From Lethocerus indicus (lineage: Eukaryota; Arthropoda; Insecta; Hemiptera; Belostomatidae), in assembly GCA_019843655.1 (NCBI GenBank), contig JACDQD010000004.1, positions 29,523,872 to 29,587,871 on the forward strand: 64,000 nucleotides of DNA, given 5' to 3'. A program made the translations under genes and the position numbers. Of the stretch, positions 24,331 to 36,708 are shown piece after piece. The notes below the pieces were generated by a model. The model was given only the letters and a program-made list of their open reading frames with translations. It was not told the origin of the DNA and searched no databases. Positions within the stretch are counted from its first letter, which is position 1. Each line of letters starts with the position of its first letter.

Positions 24331-25800
24331 ACACAAATGGACCGAGAGCAGAAAATCATAACTGTTACTTATCATTATAATTATATGAAATTAATAATAG
24401 TTTCCTTCTAGTTATTGTTTATTCTCTACTCATTTAACCTTTTCAGAGGCTGTTTCTTGGCTGTTTCTTGTAACGCCATCAGTTGCTCGTTATTAATTAG
24501 CGTAAACAACAGGTGGGAGAAATCCACCCTTGATATAAAACGCATAAAATCTTTTCCCAAACCTCCATCTATCTATTAATACAAATAAATCTTAACGTAT
24601 TTATTTTTCAGATGGATTTATAAAGATGATTATAAAGTCTCTCTTGTTATTGACGATGCCGTTCTTCATATAGGAATACGCTTTACATTGGTTCACGGCG
24701 TAGAAAAATTGTGAAAAATGATTCGAAAAACATTGCGATCCTTCTCTAAAATGACGACGGAGGCTGGTTGCGGGTGTTATAAAGCTGGCACGGAAGTCAA
24801 CCCGCGAGACGGGCGACGAGGATGATTTAGTGCAGTTTTAGTCCAACTTTGTACGCTTCGTTTTCATTAACTTTTTTTGCCCGGGGGCCATTAAGTGCAT
24901 TTTTTACTACGACCCAAGATAGATATGTCGTTGTAGAGGTTCTCAATTTAACAGTTAAACGGAACGTTAAATTTTGCAGAGGTCCTCGTTATTATTCACA
25001 CTGACCGGTCATACATGTGACCTGCCTCGTTAACTATCGTAATTTCTTTATGCAATAAAAGTAATTAATGTTTTATTATTCTCAACAGAAACTCCTTCTG
25101 ACAGATACTTAACGGTTCGTTTCATTATACTAAAATATGCAATGTAGTTATAAAGTTTTTGTTTGTTAACCACGAAATAATTATATCGTTCTCTATATAA
25201 TTGTCCCTTATTCTGTTCACTTTCCCCTCGGATGTTGTTAGCGTGATAGCTCTCCCATCCTATGTAATTAGTCAGCCGTGTGTGTAAAATCGAAACGTTA
25301 CAAAAACGAAGCAGGAAAAATATTTTTAATACAATTTTCCTCGAATGAAATAAGTAACTACGGTGCCTATCTAACTGTCCCCTTTTGCGACTTTGTACAA
25401 AAACAAAATATAGGGAATAATTAGGGAGAATTAGTTTAACGTATTGTGGAGTTGAAATAATTATTGTTCTTACCGTATTAAATGATTTCTATTATTATGT
25501 TAATGTTATAATAATATAATGTTTGCAACATTTTAGGTTGAGCTTCACCTAATAGGAATGGCATGTACACAAAGACCACTTATTGTTCGTGAATTTCATT
25601 GATTTACTAATTATAATTTGTAATAAGTAATAATTTGTGGTAATATAATTATAATAAAGGAGACGAAAAATTGGACATCCCATTATGTGGTAACTAAAAG
25701 TGCTAGAAATGCAGGATAAAACTGAACTCAAATATTTACTTAATAAAATAATAATGATTTTGACTATTCAGTAGAACGTATATTAGGCATTTTAGGGATT
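24331..25800. other. A+T-rich non-coding DNA
   Basis: No gene recognised. A moderately GC-rich patch at 24755-24900 is the only compositional change. Confidence 0.55.
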
Positions 25801-26155
25801 TAAGGAAGGAGGGCTGAAACGATGTCGAGCTAGTGATAGTAGGCCTTAGTTTTGAGGAGGGGCGGGGTCGGGGTTATTGAGACAGAAAAGTCACGTACGG
25901 CTCATCGAAGGCAACTCGTAGAGCCCTCATAAATTGGAACATAATCTTTTCCCGAAGCCGGCTTTTCCTTCGCTCCAAATCAGGGACCTGAAATATTACC
26001 CCTCTCAGTCCGCACCGGACCCTGGACCTTTCTCCCAACCTACCGTCGTACTTCTTACCGCTAAGCTCTTTTTGACAAAGAATATTTTCACAGCTGCAGC
26101 GATTTCAACTAACGACCGAACCGCGGTTCGACGTGGGTCGAATTTTAATTGACTC
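25801..26155. other. GC-rich island
   Basis: GC-richer block starting near GGAGGGGCGGGGTCGGGG. The 72-residue plus-strand frame at 25934-26152 has no recognisable family. Confidence 0.4.
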
Positions 26156-26458
26156 AGCGAAGAAACAGCGTGAAATTGGTTAACCGAAATCCTAACTTCT
26201 CAAACGGGAATGTTACCGGAATTTGACGACCCTATTATAGATACGAGGGTAAAATGTAATTAATTAAATTAAACGCGTTTGAACAGTCAAGTACAACAAT
26301 TACAGTGAAGATTCATATTTCACGTATTTTACACTCCCATAATTTTGTCGTTGGCGTATCTAAATAAATACGTGGATATCGTTGGTACATAAAGTCGCAC
26401 TTTTCGCAACATAATTAAAAAGAAATGGGTAATATCCGAAATGTATGTATTTTCTGTG

Positions 26459-26870
26459 CAAGTGTACCCAACGAACTTTAGTTAAGTACATTTCCGCACC
26501 ACCCTCAGGGGTCGCTAGTTTATCGGTACAAGTGCACCCAACGAACTTTAGTTAAGTACATTTCCGCACCACCCTCAGGGGGTGCTAGTTTATCGGTGCA
26601 AGTGCACCCAACGAACTTTAGTTAAGTACATTTCCGCACCACCCTCAGGGGGCGCTAGTTTATCGGTGCAAGTGTACCCAACGAACTTTAGTTAAGTACA
26701 TTTCCGCACCACCCTCAGGGGTCGCTAGTTTATCGGTGCAAGTGCACCCAACGAACTTTAGTTAAGTACATTTCCGCACCACACACAGGGGCGCTAGTTA
26801 ATCGGTGCAAGTGCCCCAACGAACTTTAGTTAAGTACATTTCCGCACCACACACAGGAGGCGCTAGTTTC
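26459..26870 (-). repeat. 70-bp tandem array, 6 units
   Basis: Unit starts (at CAAGTG) lie at 26459, 26529, 26599, 26669, 26739 and 26808, an almost constant 70-bp period. Each unit reads CAAGTGCACCCAACGAACTT, then TAGTTAAGTACATTTCCGCA, then CCACCCTCAGGGGGCGCTAG, then TTTATCGGTG. Last two units carry CACACACAGG in place of CACCCTCAGG. Confidence 0.97.
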
Positions 26871-27041
26871 ACAAAACTCGTTCGTTGAGTGCACAAGCGC
26901 CGATTAACTAGCGCCCCCTGAGAGTGATGCACTTGCACTGATTAACTAGATTACTAAAACTAAACTGTTTTCAATAACTTTTGGTCTAGCAAAAGATCAA
27001 ACCAGCGAGAGGAGACAGAAACACACGAAAGCTACGGTATC
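26459..27041 (-). mobile_element. Foldback-like element, fragment 2 (array plus right terminal block)
   Basis: From left to right: six 70-bp tandem units (26459-26870); a short stretch of inverted, degraded units (26876-26951); and a terminal block (26982-27041). On the minus strand the terminal block reads TACCGTAGCTTTCGTGTG, then TTTCTGTCTCCTCTCGCTGG, then TCTTTTGCTAGACC. Switching from direct to inverted units is typical of foldback elements. The outermost 20-25 bp of the terminal block seen at 50444 are absent. The 146-bp stem-loop block of other copies is also missing. Confidence 0.8.
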
Positions 27042-28010
27042 GAATCGTCGAACTATTTATAATGAATATTTATCATGATCGTGACTGCATGAGTATTTAC
27101 ATCCTATCTGTTAAACCGAGTTATACGATTGCGCATTAGTTGATACATAAAATAGCTAAAGCTATTCAGAGAAAAGAAAACGCCATTAGCGGGGACAAGT
27201 GACATGGGATGGGACAAAATATAATTCAGACATTGAGGACAATGAATCCGGAATTCGGAGAACGGCTGAAAAGCCACCGGCCATATTTAAACTTTATTGG
27301 GGGTGGTTAAATTTAATTTGCTCCGCCTCAGTGGGCGGCGTACAACCTTGGAGGGATAATACAAATTAAAGTACGGCGAGGTTGAGAAGTTTTAGTTGGA
27401 TTTTCATTTCACTTACATTAGTTCGGAAACTCGGTGAAGCGCAAATAATTTAAATAGATTTCAATTAAAGGAAAGAAATTTATGTTTGAAACGTTAATGG
27501 CAATTTGATTTTAACGGTAATTATGCTGGAAAGCAAATGCTCTGTTCTACTGTTCTATTACATCCAAATCATCTCCTCCAAATTTCTTCGTTCTGCTAAT
27601 CTATAAATTGATCACTCATTGGTCAATTCTATTCTTCTCTTTAAATTACTCGTCAAGTAGATTAACTACTTAATACGTTTTAGTTAATTAAATCAGTTAT
27701 TAGTCAAATTACATCCTCACATAAAATTTCTTTTGTTGATATTTCGAGATATAAAATGAAGCTCAGAAAATGTTAGTGTAAATGATACGAAATTATAACA
27801 TGTATGAATATGAATTGTTACAGCCTAGTCTGTACGTAAATCCATTCGGTCAATGTCTCATAAATGGGTTATTCCCAAACTGCCGAGGTTAGCGGCAATA
27901 CCCGTTTGCATAATAACCCTGCTGTTTATACTTATGCCTTGGGGCTTACATTGGCAGTAATCTAAGCAATATAGAATTTACATAGCCTTAGTAGCCATTA
28001 TCGTAGTAGA
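27042..28010. other. A+T-rich non-coding DNA
   Basis: No gene recognised. A GC-richer patch at 27240-27360 contains CGCCTCAGTGGGCGGCG. Confidence 0.5.
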
Positions 28011-28475
28011 ATGACAAAGAATAATTCTCAGTACTGCGATATGATTTCAAATGTATTTTTAGATTGTATTTTAAAAAATTATCTTAACCGAATTTTGTTT
28101 TCTCATACTGAATTCCCAACTGAATTTCCGTTGCCCTATCGCTCTACTGACTGTCCTATTTTACTTTCGTCTTACACTCTTCACCAACCCGAGTATAGTT
28201 TCTCCCAACTATGGTTATACATCACGGAGACGTGTCCACGCGATTTCCATTCTAAAGGTACAGTTTGTATAAAGTCCTGGGCATTTGTTTGGCTCGGATG
28301 TCACCATTTTTTATTCGGAAACTTTCTCGTGTGCCCGGCACGCTTCTTTCCGACGCTCGTGTTATTTCTACGCGTTGGCCTTTTTAGCCAACATTTCAGT
28401 TTCGAGCTCCATATATCAGATACACATAAAAAAAATATCCTACGTTTAATTTGTTACCAAAATAGTATATTGTAA
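28011..28475 (+). CDS. Unrecognised 154-residue open frame (doubtful)
   Basis: The longest open frame in the window not made by a repeat. It encodes 154 residues starting MTKNNSQYCDM, rich in Phe, Leu, Ser and Cys, with a hydrophobic stretch in its second half (around residues 95-130). I recognise no domain, no signal peptide and no neighbouring gene. The A+T-rich surroundings and aromatic-rich composition fit a chance frame. It is listed for completeness, with low confidence that it is a gene. Confidence 0.1.
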   Translation: MTKNNSQYCDMISNVFLDCILKNYLNRILFSHTEFPTEFPLPYRSTDCPILLSSYTLHQPEYSFSQLWLYITETCPRDFHSKGTVCIKSWAFVWLGCHHFLFGNFLVCPARFFPTLVLFLRVGLFSQHFSFELHISDTHKKNILRLICYQNSIL

Positions 28476-29340
28476 TTTTTTTTCTACACACAAGTTCTCG
28501 TTTTCAGTTTCTAAGGATTTTATCTAATTCCTGGAGGAATCGATCAAACTTCATAACATCTGCAAATTTTCATTCTTTTCATATTTATTCCGCAGCCCTC
28601 AGATCTGATTATGCTCTTGAAGGCATCGGCTCTCCTTGTTATACACCATCAATAAATATTGAAATCAGGTACTTAATATTTTGTGCTGGGCTAAAATCAC
28701 GATTACCAGAATACCATTTCGACTCGAATTACGTTGAATGTCCTCCTTCTTGGGTCTGTAAACCTGATGAATGCACAGCCGGCTGTCCCCGTTGGAAGCA
28801 GATCGTCCATTAGACGGTTCATTCTCGTCACTGTCTGTCGCATCACCCGTCACCTCTTATTCGGCTTCGGGTAATTTCCTCTCGGCCACTTCATTCCCCA
28901 CTTTCTCCTTATAATTAACCTGTAGATCCCCTATTCTGGCTTTTCCGATTTATACTTCCCAGCATTTACCAAGGTAACACAACTATATTCCTGTTTGAGC
29001 CAGCTACAACAGAAAAATTACGACAGACAACTCTTAATTTCACTCGGCTATAACAATTCTTATCATGTTTAAATGTTTTAGTTCCTTTTCGTATCTCTGA
29101 ACTATTTAATTTCTCTTTTTATTATGTATTCTACTCATTCTGTTAAAAAAAATCGAACTTTATTAGTTTTTACTATCCATGCAGTTTCATTACCTGTTAC
29201 CAAATTTTCCGATAGAAAACCTTTTGTAGTTTTTATAGAATTTCAAACATATTCTACCTTTATAAAGCCAGCGTAACAAATGGTGACAAAGGATGATATT
29301 TTAATACAATTGATTCACTATACCTACATCATTGCCGATA
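28476..29340. other. A+T-rich non-coding DNA
   Basis: No gene recognised. A minus-strand frame at 28665-28853 has a hydrophilic, protein-like composition (SDENEPSNGRSASNGDS) but no ATG at its start and no known match. Confidence 0.45.
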
Positions 29341-29640
29341 CGCGGTGTTTGTGTGTGTGTGTTCCAAGCCAGTGGAGATAATTCAATTCATAAGTAAAAG
29401 TGGTTCCGGACTGAGAAGTTCATTTACCGAACGAGCGCCACTGTTTTATAATATCGTTACTGTAGCCATTGTCCCGGATCCCCCGTGTGTTCACCAACTC
29501 AATTCCGTACCCCGCTCATATCCGATGTTCGGAACTTCATTATTGAGCGACGGATTCCAGTTTCCCGCTCTTTGTTTCGAATCGGATCTCGTCGGGCCTT
29601 TCGACGCCGAAAGCGCTAATTAATTTTCCTCTGCGGATCA
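29341..29640. other. GC-richer island with short (GT)n
   Basis: Begins with GTGTTTGTGTGTGTGTGTT (29345-29363) and continues GC-richer to about 29625. The plus-strand open frame of 92 residues has no recognisable domain. Confidence 0.35.
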
Positions 29641-30010
29641 GGCATATATGGAAATGCAAACATTGTAGTAAATCGAATTTAGGCGTAAAAATTCGTGTGT
29701 GTCAACATCCAACTTCAGCCCGTTCCGGCTTCTTTTTCGTTTAAAGCAATTTCATTGTAGCAAATTATATTAATAAATACGATTGTTGAAATCAGAAATG
29801 TCTAATTAATTCCAAGCGCATGATTTTATTATCAGGTATTAATGCGGTATTAAATTATTATTCATACAATGTACCGGCGTTCAGGGTGTATTCGGTCTAG
29901 GATTCGGATTGAAAAAAAGGAATAAGAATAAATAAGATACATTGATAAAAAAAAGATGGTGAGTTATTTCATATGAGAGTTGGCAGTTGTCAGCGGCCGC
30001 GACACCCTGG
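29641..30010. other. A+T-rich non-coding DNA
   Basis: No feature supported. Confidence 0.5.
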
Positions 30011-30078
30011 GGATATGAATAAGTTATATTGGAAAAAGAAAGAGAAAGAGAGAGAGGGATATGGAAAGAGAGTGTGAA

Positions 30079-30115
<37 letters not shown>

Positions 30116-30420
30116 CGAGGCATGTAAAAGGCAAAACTGGTAACGTCAATATCCCGGCACAGTTCAAAGGACTCCTCCTGCGGGCCGACAATATTGAATC
30201 CCACATGACGGCCAGCAGGAGGAATAAGGCGGTATATCCACTATATCTACTTCATGGTGTCCATCCACCATCCGAATACCGGGCATATCGAAACAAGCTA
30301 CGAAATGAAACCGTACCGAAGCTCCCATCTGGCCACCGGCAAACTACGGCTTATGGCCGCAGTAAACCGCCTTCATGTCCTCTGTCTTTATTATTCCCCG
30401 TTATCAATGAAAATGTGGGA
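30011..30420. other. GC-richer island with (GA)n tract
   Basis: Purine-rich lead (30032-30110) followed by mixed GC-rich sequence. Open frames of 107 residues (-) and 138 residues (+) cross the tract; their N-terminal halves are repeat-encoded and neither has a recognisable domain. Confidence 0.4.
30084..30110. repeat. (GA)n microsatellite
   Basis: Uninterrupted GA repeat, preceded by imperfect GAAAGAGA repeats from about 30040. Confidence 0.9.
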
Positions 30421-31299
30421 AAGATAGAGGGGAAAGGCGATTCAATTCGCGCGTTAAAATTAATTTTGAGAAAATGACTCGTTTTAAAACGTAGCTTACA
30501 GGGAGATAATTTAATCACCAATTTCATCTCGGCGGTCCCCGAGATTTCGTTCCTGTTTGAATACATAAAGTTCCGGAGATAAACAAGAATTATGTTTCCG
30601 TTTTCCGCGCTCTGGTCAACCTTATATCGGCGCGCGTTCCGCCACGATTTCATTCAACATTAATTCGCAAACCACATTAGCCATGATTTCACATATTATT
30701 AGTCAATCGAAGAAAATGATTATAAGCATTTCTCGATCTTGCTTTACGTAGCGAACCGTCGTTTTCCTCCTGTTTGTTGTGATAAAACCGACTGAGACTC
30801 ATGCCGGAAGTTCGGTTGAGTTTCCTCGTTCTGATAAAACAAAAAGCGGCGTTCACTGGTGCCAGATATGGCACATGACCAACTTCCTCAAGGATCACAG
30901 ATATAGATAATCTGTTGTAATCCCTGGCTGTGGAGAGCAGTTAAATGAAAATGATATTACCAAATCGGAAGAATTATCAGGCAGGGTTAGGTCACAGTTA
31001 ACTTACCCTGGGGTTACCCAACTTCTACATCTATTTTTAACCCATATTCTTTCCTCGTGTTAATCGTTTTTAATATAACAATTAATTTTTTAACTTTAGC
31101 TTCGTTCCGCTGATGTTATTTACGAGTGATGAAGTCATAATACTGGTTATAAAAATAGTGCACGGAATGTAATCCTTTTATTCTTAATTGCAAATAAATA
31201 AGTGCCAGCAATAACAATATAGAAGAGAAACTGGTACGATTCGCAGTACAGCTGTAATTAAAATCCGAGCCCAATTGCGGTTGTCTGCTAAAGTAGCAA
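30421..31299. other. A+T-rich non-coding DNA
   Basis: No gene recognised. Minus-strand open frames of 100 and 69 residues (30351-30653, 30689-30898) have no identifiable domain. Confidence 0.5.
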
Positions 31300-31600
31300 T
31301 TTGAGCTCCAATGCTGTTGAGGGGCCCCTTACTTTCTCTCCGGTTCACTCTCACTCCGTCTCTCTTCCACTCGAGGCTCGAAATATAATTAGTCCTACCA
31401 GAGGCCTCTCCCGTTTCCCCCGCCCCGCCTCCTCTAAAATGGCCCGTCCGGAAAGATTAAATGCGATTATCAGAAAATTTAATACAAGTTTCCACCGCTC
31501 TAGAGTCCGAATTTTGTGATTTGGGGACTTTCATCGAACCGGCCCCGCTCCGAAGCTGAAAAGATCAGAGGGACAGATCACTATCGTCGAATCCGATGGA
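31300..31600. other. GC-rich island
   Basis: Pyrimidine-rich then mixed GC-rich block (CTCTCCCGTTTCCCCCGCCC core). No exon is supported. Confidence 0.4.
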
Positions 31601-32620
31601 CATGACTTAAAAGAAAACCAGCACTGCTCTCATTTATATCCGATTATTGGTACCATCGGATGAAATAAATTAAAAAATCTCCACAACTCTTCTCTCTCAA
31701 GACACGTATTTAATTGTTTATTAAGATTTTATTACTGCCTGCCCCGGATCCTGATTTCACTGTGATTAACATAGCTATTATACAGCGGTAAGAACATATA
31801 CCCCTCCTTCACAAAGGCCTGAAATACCTGCAGAACTTCCATTACACATTGTACCTCAACTCGTTCGAGCGCTCGTTTCATTAGATTACATTGAAATTTA
31901 TAACTTTATTGCCTCTATTCAGAACTCACCAATTCAGCCGTAACTCCAATACGAATATCACAATAGACACGAGTCTTAAATCGCTCAGAGTGTGAAATTA
32001 CAATTGACAGAATCAGAACACAAGAACTGTGAATCCACTGGGATTGTACATACAATTACTGACGCGGTGAGTTCTTTTCTCTGCGGTGCCGCCGTAGCGA
32101 TAATGAGAGCGGCAACAGATAAAGGGGCTTTCTCCCCAGTGTCAACTGTTTACTCTTACAACGTCGCGTTGACACTCGGAAAATTCAATTGCAGCATTAA
32201 CAATAACGATACAGTCTGATCCAATATCTGTAATAATAAATTCAGTTCCAAGGTATGATGTCATATCCCACAATTAATATTAAACTTGACTTATCTCCAG
32301 TTTAAATAAAAAATTAGATGAGTCTTTTGCACCTGGACAGATAGATAGGCCGTAAAATGGATATTTACGGAGGGGAAAAGCCAAGACTTGTTAGATTCCA
32401 AATAGGAAACGGTAAATTAAAAAAAGCAGCTAACTTATCGCAGAGAAATATTAAATGAAAATAATAATAATTTCGATTAATTACGAAGAAATGAATAGTT
32501 TAGTAATTCTGTATTGTAATAATAGCGTATTGTAATATGTTTTTTTTTCAGGCTGCAGACTTTCGAACAGATGTGATCGCTGAATATAATTATAGAATTA
32601 TAATTCCCGTCACTCGGGAT
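31601..32620. other. A+T-rich non-coding DNA
   Basis: No gene recognised. The 75-residue frame at 31992-32219 (+) shows no domain. Confidence 0.5.
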
Positions 32621-32729
32621 AATGCCGTCCGGATTGAATTTGGACAGGCGGCAATGAGTTCCCAGAGATCGGCCCCCAAAGCGAAAGCGTGAAAAGCTTG
32701 ACGAAGTCCAACTTAGAAATGGGAAGAGC

Positions 32730-32779
<50 letters not shown>

Positions 32780-32960
32780 TCTCCCACTCCCTCTCACTCT
32801 CCCTCCCTCCCTCCATCGGTCTCCCGGGAGAGGCAGGTCGGTGCGAATTCGTTCTAAATTGACTTAACAGAATAAATGGGCGAGTTTGTTGAGTCTGGAG
32901 GGCCGCCACTATCTTCCCGCTGTTTGTTATTCCACTCAGATGACCGCCCACTACAACACT
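32621..32960. other. GC-rich island with long CT tract
   Basis: GC-richer block containing a pure CT repeat (32733-32775) and CT-rich extension to about 32814. Minus-strand frames with Glu-Arg repeats are repeat-encoded. Confidence 0.5.
32733..32775. repeat. (CT)n microsatellite
   Basis: About 21 uninterrupted CT dinucleotides, followed by CCCTCTCTCCCACTCCCTCT-type degenerate repeats. Confidence 0.95.
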
Positions 32961-33840
32961 ACAGGCCCGTTACTTTACTGGCAGTATTAAAATATATATT
33001 ATTTAGAACCCTTAGATTAGTAAAGTACCCTATCAGTACATTAGCGTACTATTTTTTATTATTTTAATATTACATCGATTTAATTTTGTAATGATATGTC
33101 CTCTGAGGACATATTATTTATCTGAGGAAATATTATGCCACACACATTGGTCCGTCTCGGCTAATTGAATGTTTCTGAGTAACTTACTTCAATAGATCTT
33201 CTAGCGATCACCTTGTAAAGGATTTGATATGATACATAGAGATGACTACGTATGAATACAATGTAATAATAATGAGCATAATGATATATAATTGTTTCTT
33301 AGGACCACGTTTTGCCCGTTTAAGGAACGTTACCGCAAACATGACCGCTCAAAGTCGAATTGGCGACGACTACACTCCAGTCAGTGGAAAGACATACAAC
33401 GAGTCCTGCGGTATCTGCAGTACAAAGCGATACGAATAATAGGAATCGAGTTCCAAACGGACCGAACTAAATCGACACCCGAAATTCCGCCGTTCAAGCT
33501 GTCGCCCTCTTCAGATCACTCGACAATGGTTAGACCCATTCAACGTTCCTACATAGATTTAATGTTATAAGGTGTCATTTGTTCGAATAATTAGTTTCAT
33601 TCAAACATGTTCCTGAACGCATGTAGAAAAGAGAAAAATTTTGGAACCAGAAATTAATACGATTTTCCTCCTCTGTATTGTTGGGCAGGATTAAATTGAA
33701 GTAAAATATCTTCGCCTTAAAATTTCATATTTTATGCGATTTATACTTCTCGCATATTTAAGAACTTATAAATGTATTTGTCGTTAGGCGTTGTCGGAAG
33801 ATCGTATTTTAATCTAATATGCGGCGGAAAAACGTTGGAA
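32961..33840. other. A+T-rich non-coding DNA
   Basis: No gene recognised. Overlapping plus-strand frames of 65 and 92 residues at 33242-33570 lie in two different frames, which argues against coding. Confidence 0.5.
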
Positions 33841-34110
33841 AAGAGATTAGATACAGTGGAAAACGTCCGAAGGGGGTTGATTTATCGGCCGGAGTGGGGG
33901 GAGGGAGAGAGTAAATGAGAAGAACATAGAGAGGTAGCGAACGGGAGTAAGACGAAGTGGGGAAAAAGAAATGAAAAGAGGGAGATAGAAACGGAGTGGA
34001 ATTTATGGGGCTGAGGATAGTCTGTGTGTGTGTGTGTGTGTGTGTGTCTTCGTGTAAAATACCGCTTCAATACGCGTTCTCGTGACACGTGTGCAGTGGC
34101 CCACCGGCCG
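33841..34110. other. Purine-rich patch with (TG)n
   Basis: GGAGTGGGGGGAGGGAGAGA-type purine-rich sequence, followed by a pure TG microsatellite at 34023-34046. No gene. Confidence 0.6.
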
Positions 34111-35620
34111 GCTAATAAACATCAAACGACGCCTCGTCCTCATTAACAAGTCGTCATTTCCTCAGAGTTTCTGCTTCAGACTAGCATCGGAACATCCTCT
34201 GTCGCGTTAATAATGAAGACGGCAATTAGACATAGATACAATTCATAACGAAAACTGAATACACAGATGTTTTTGAACCGAATCCTGATTTCCTTATTTG
34301 GAACACGTACAATTAAACAGCGTATCATTTTGATGAGCCCGAGTCCGAGTTTAATGAACCCACTGACTATTAGGCGATGATTTCAGGATTCAAAGAATAG
34401 GCATTCTCCTCATTTCCCTGGGAATAGGCATTCATAAGTCCGACAAGAAAAAGTAGTCAGGAACTATATTCAGTCTGGAAGAGGACATCCTACTTTATTA
34501 AGTTGGATGATGACTTAATAAGTTCAGCCTTAACCCAGGCAAGGCGAAATACATTATTGAATGACATAAAATGTAATAAATTAATACGGTATTAGTTCAC
34601 CAAACCATCGCGTTTTGATTAAATTTTACCAAAAATAATAATAATTTAATAAGGGTTATTCAGGAATTCGGCGAGGCCATGTATGAAATATGCATGTGTA
34701 TTTCAACGCATATTTAACGCATACATTGCAAGCGTTATTATGGCACGCTGTAATAAGGAAAATTCGCAATTCCTTGCAGTGTTCTCTGATATAAAAATAA
34801 GAAGATTGAACTAGGAAGGGAGAATACAATAGGAAGTGCCCGTGCTTCAGTTTCTGCCTTTTGCTCGTCTGTAGCTCTTAACGACCACCTGAGAAGGGCC
34901 TTATTCTCCCTCAGGACGTACTGTCGATTTTTCGTCTCATCTTTCGTCCACTCACCAGATTTCTCTCGGGCTCTTTGTCTTCATCCAGGATATTCCCGTC
35001 CCGCTTATTAAACTTCAGTTTCAATAACTGGGTTAGTCAGAAAACAGTATGCAATTTATTTTAAATTATATTCCCAAATACCTTAATATTTCGTAGTTGT
35101 AATTATCTCTGAATGTTCTGACTGAATATTAATTTTTATTTAAACGTTCATTATCAAAAACAGAAAGTTTATTGTTTCTAACAGATACCAATTATCATTC
35201 AAATATATTCTTATGTATGTAAGTATTAAATTCGAAAATGAGGAAATGAATAAGGCCGACATTAGGAGAACAAGATGTGTTCATATGACGACAGGTGGAT
35301 CATTAATCGGAGGAGCTGCCGAATCTCAACCTGACTTCCTCCAACCACTTATTAGGTTGGAATCGCATTTACTTCGCGCCCCCACCGCCTAAGCCCCTCG
35401 GATAAATTGGCCAACCAATATCACTTTACCGACCTCCGTGATGAGCGAGCGTTTATACGTTAAAGTAATATGTCATCCTTGATTAAGAACATTCAATACC
35501 CATTCACGTAAAATCACAGTGTACATCCAACGCAATCAACGGGTACATGCTCTATCCATAGTTTAATATTGAAACACTTCTGTTTTGTTCCACATATAAT
35601 TGTAAAAATTTCTTATTATG
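34111..35620. other. A+T-rich non-coding DNA
   Basis: No gene recognised. Patches at 34860-35010 and 35380-35410 are slightly GC-richer. Confidence 0.5.
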
Positions 35621-35917
35621 AATCGAATAGATTCCGTGTGTTTCTGTCTACTCTCGCTGGTTGGGTCTTTTCTGCCTGCTCGGCATCTTCAGTAGCGATG
35701 TTAGGCACTTTGGCACTTTGGATGTCTTTTGGGCCATCCTCACTGCACTGTCACTGTCCCTTGTACTGTGGTAGTTATCTGTTTCTCATATGTATATACA
35801 TGTGTCTTGTTATTGTGTTTTTAGGGGATGTTGTTTGTCTTATTTGGGTCGGGAAGGATTTTGTTAATTGGCTTAAGTCGTTGTCGGATAATCGGTCAAA
35901 TATATATTGTGAAACTA

Positions 35918-36622
35918 GCGCCCCCTGAGTGTGGTGCGGAAATGTACTTAACTAAAGTTCGTTGGGTACACTTGCACCGATAAACTAGCGCCCCCTTGAG
36001 GGTGGTGCGGAAATGTACTTAACTAAAGTTCGTTTGGTGCACTTGTACCGATAAACTAGCGCCCCTTGAGGGTGGTGCGGAAATGTACTTAACTAAAGTT
36101 CGTTGGGTACACTTGCACCGATAAACTAGCGCCCCCTTGAGGGTGGTGCGGAAATGTACTTAACTAAAGTTCGTTGGGTACACTTGCACCGATAAACTAG
36201 CGCCCCCTGAGGGTGGTGCGGAAATGTACTTAACTAAAGTTCGTTGGGTACACTTGCAGGATAATCTAGCGCCCCCTCTTGAGGGTGGTGCGGAAATGTA
36301 CTTAACTAAAGTTCGTTGGGTACACTTGCACCGATAAACTAGCGCCCCCTGAGGGTGGTGCGGAAATGTACTTAACTAAAGTTCGTTGGGTACACTTGCA
36401 CCGATAAACTAGCGCCCCCTTGAGGGTGGTGCGGAAATGTACTTAACTAAAGTTCGTTGGGTGCACTTGTACCGATAAACTAGCGCCCCCTGAGGGTGGT
36501 ACGGAAATGTACTTAACTAAAGTTCGTTGGGTACACTTGCACCGATGAACTAGCATCCCCTGAGGGTGGTGCGGAAATGTACTTAACTAAAGTTCGTTCG
36601 GTGCACTTGTACCGATAAACTA
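35918..36622 (+). repeat. 70-bp tandem array, 10 units
   Basis: Unit starts (at GCGCCCCC or variant) lie at 35918, 35988, 36059, 36129, 36200, 36269, 36342, 36412, 36483 and 36553: spacing 69-73 bp. The unit is the reverse complement of that at 26459. Variation is mostly in the C run and in GGGTACACTT versus GGTGCACTT. Confidence 0.97.
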
Positions 36623-36642
36623 GCGGTTTCTGCTTGACCCGG

Positions 36643-36708
36643 TGACGGCGTCACTAAAACTAACCCGCATAACTCATGTGTATGGCGGGTCTAGTATTAG
36701 CGCCGTCA
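36643..36708 (+). repeat. Conserved 66-bp stem-loop (foldback family)
   Basis: TGACGGCG pairs with CGCCGTCA. CTAAAACTAACCCGC pairs with GCGGGTCTAGTATTAG with one mismatch and one bulged base. A TCA bulge separates the two helices, and the loop is about 16 nt. The same stem-loop lies at 54034-54099 (identical) and inverted at 63612-63677, where the two changes fall in the loop. It may be a recognition or structural element; its role is unknown. Confidence 0.8.

Noticed and set aside
30061..30477. 138-residue open frame
   Set aside because: The first third is encoded by the GA repeat; the rest has no recognisable family and crosses an island boundary.
32477..32951. Arg-Glu-rich minus-strand frames
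   Set aside because: Produced by the CT microsatellite read in two frames.
35569..35928. 119-residue hydrophobic open frame
   Set aside because: It starts before the terminal block of the foldback-like element and ends inside the first 70-bp unit, and has no counterpart in other copies.
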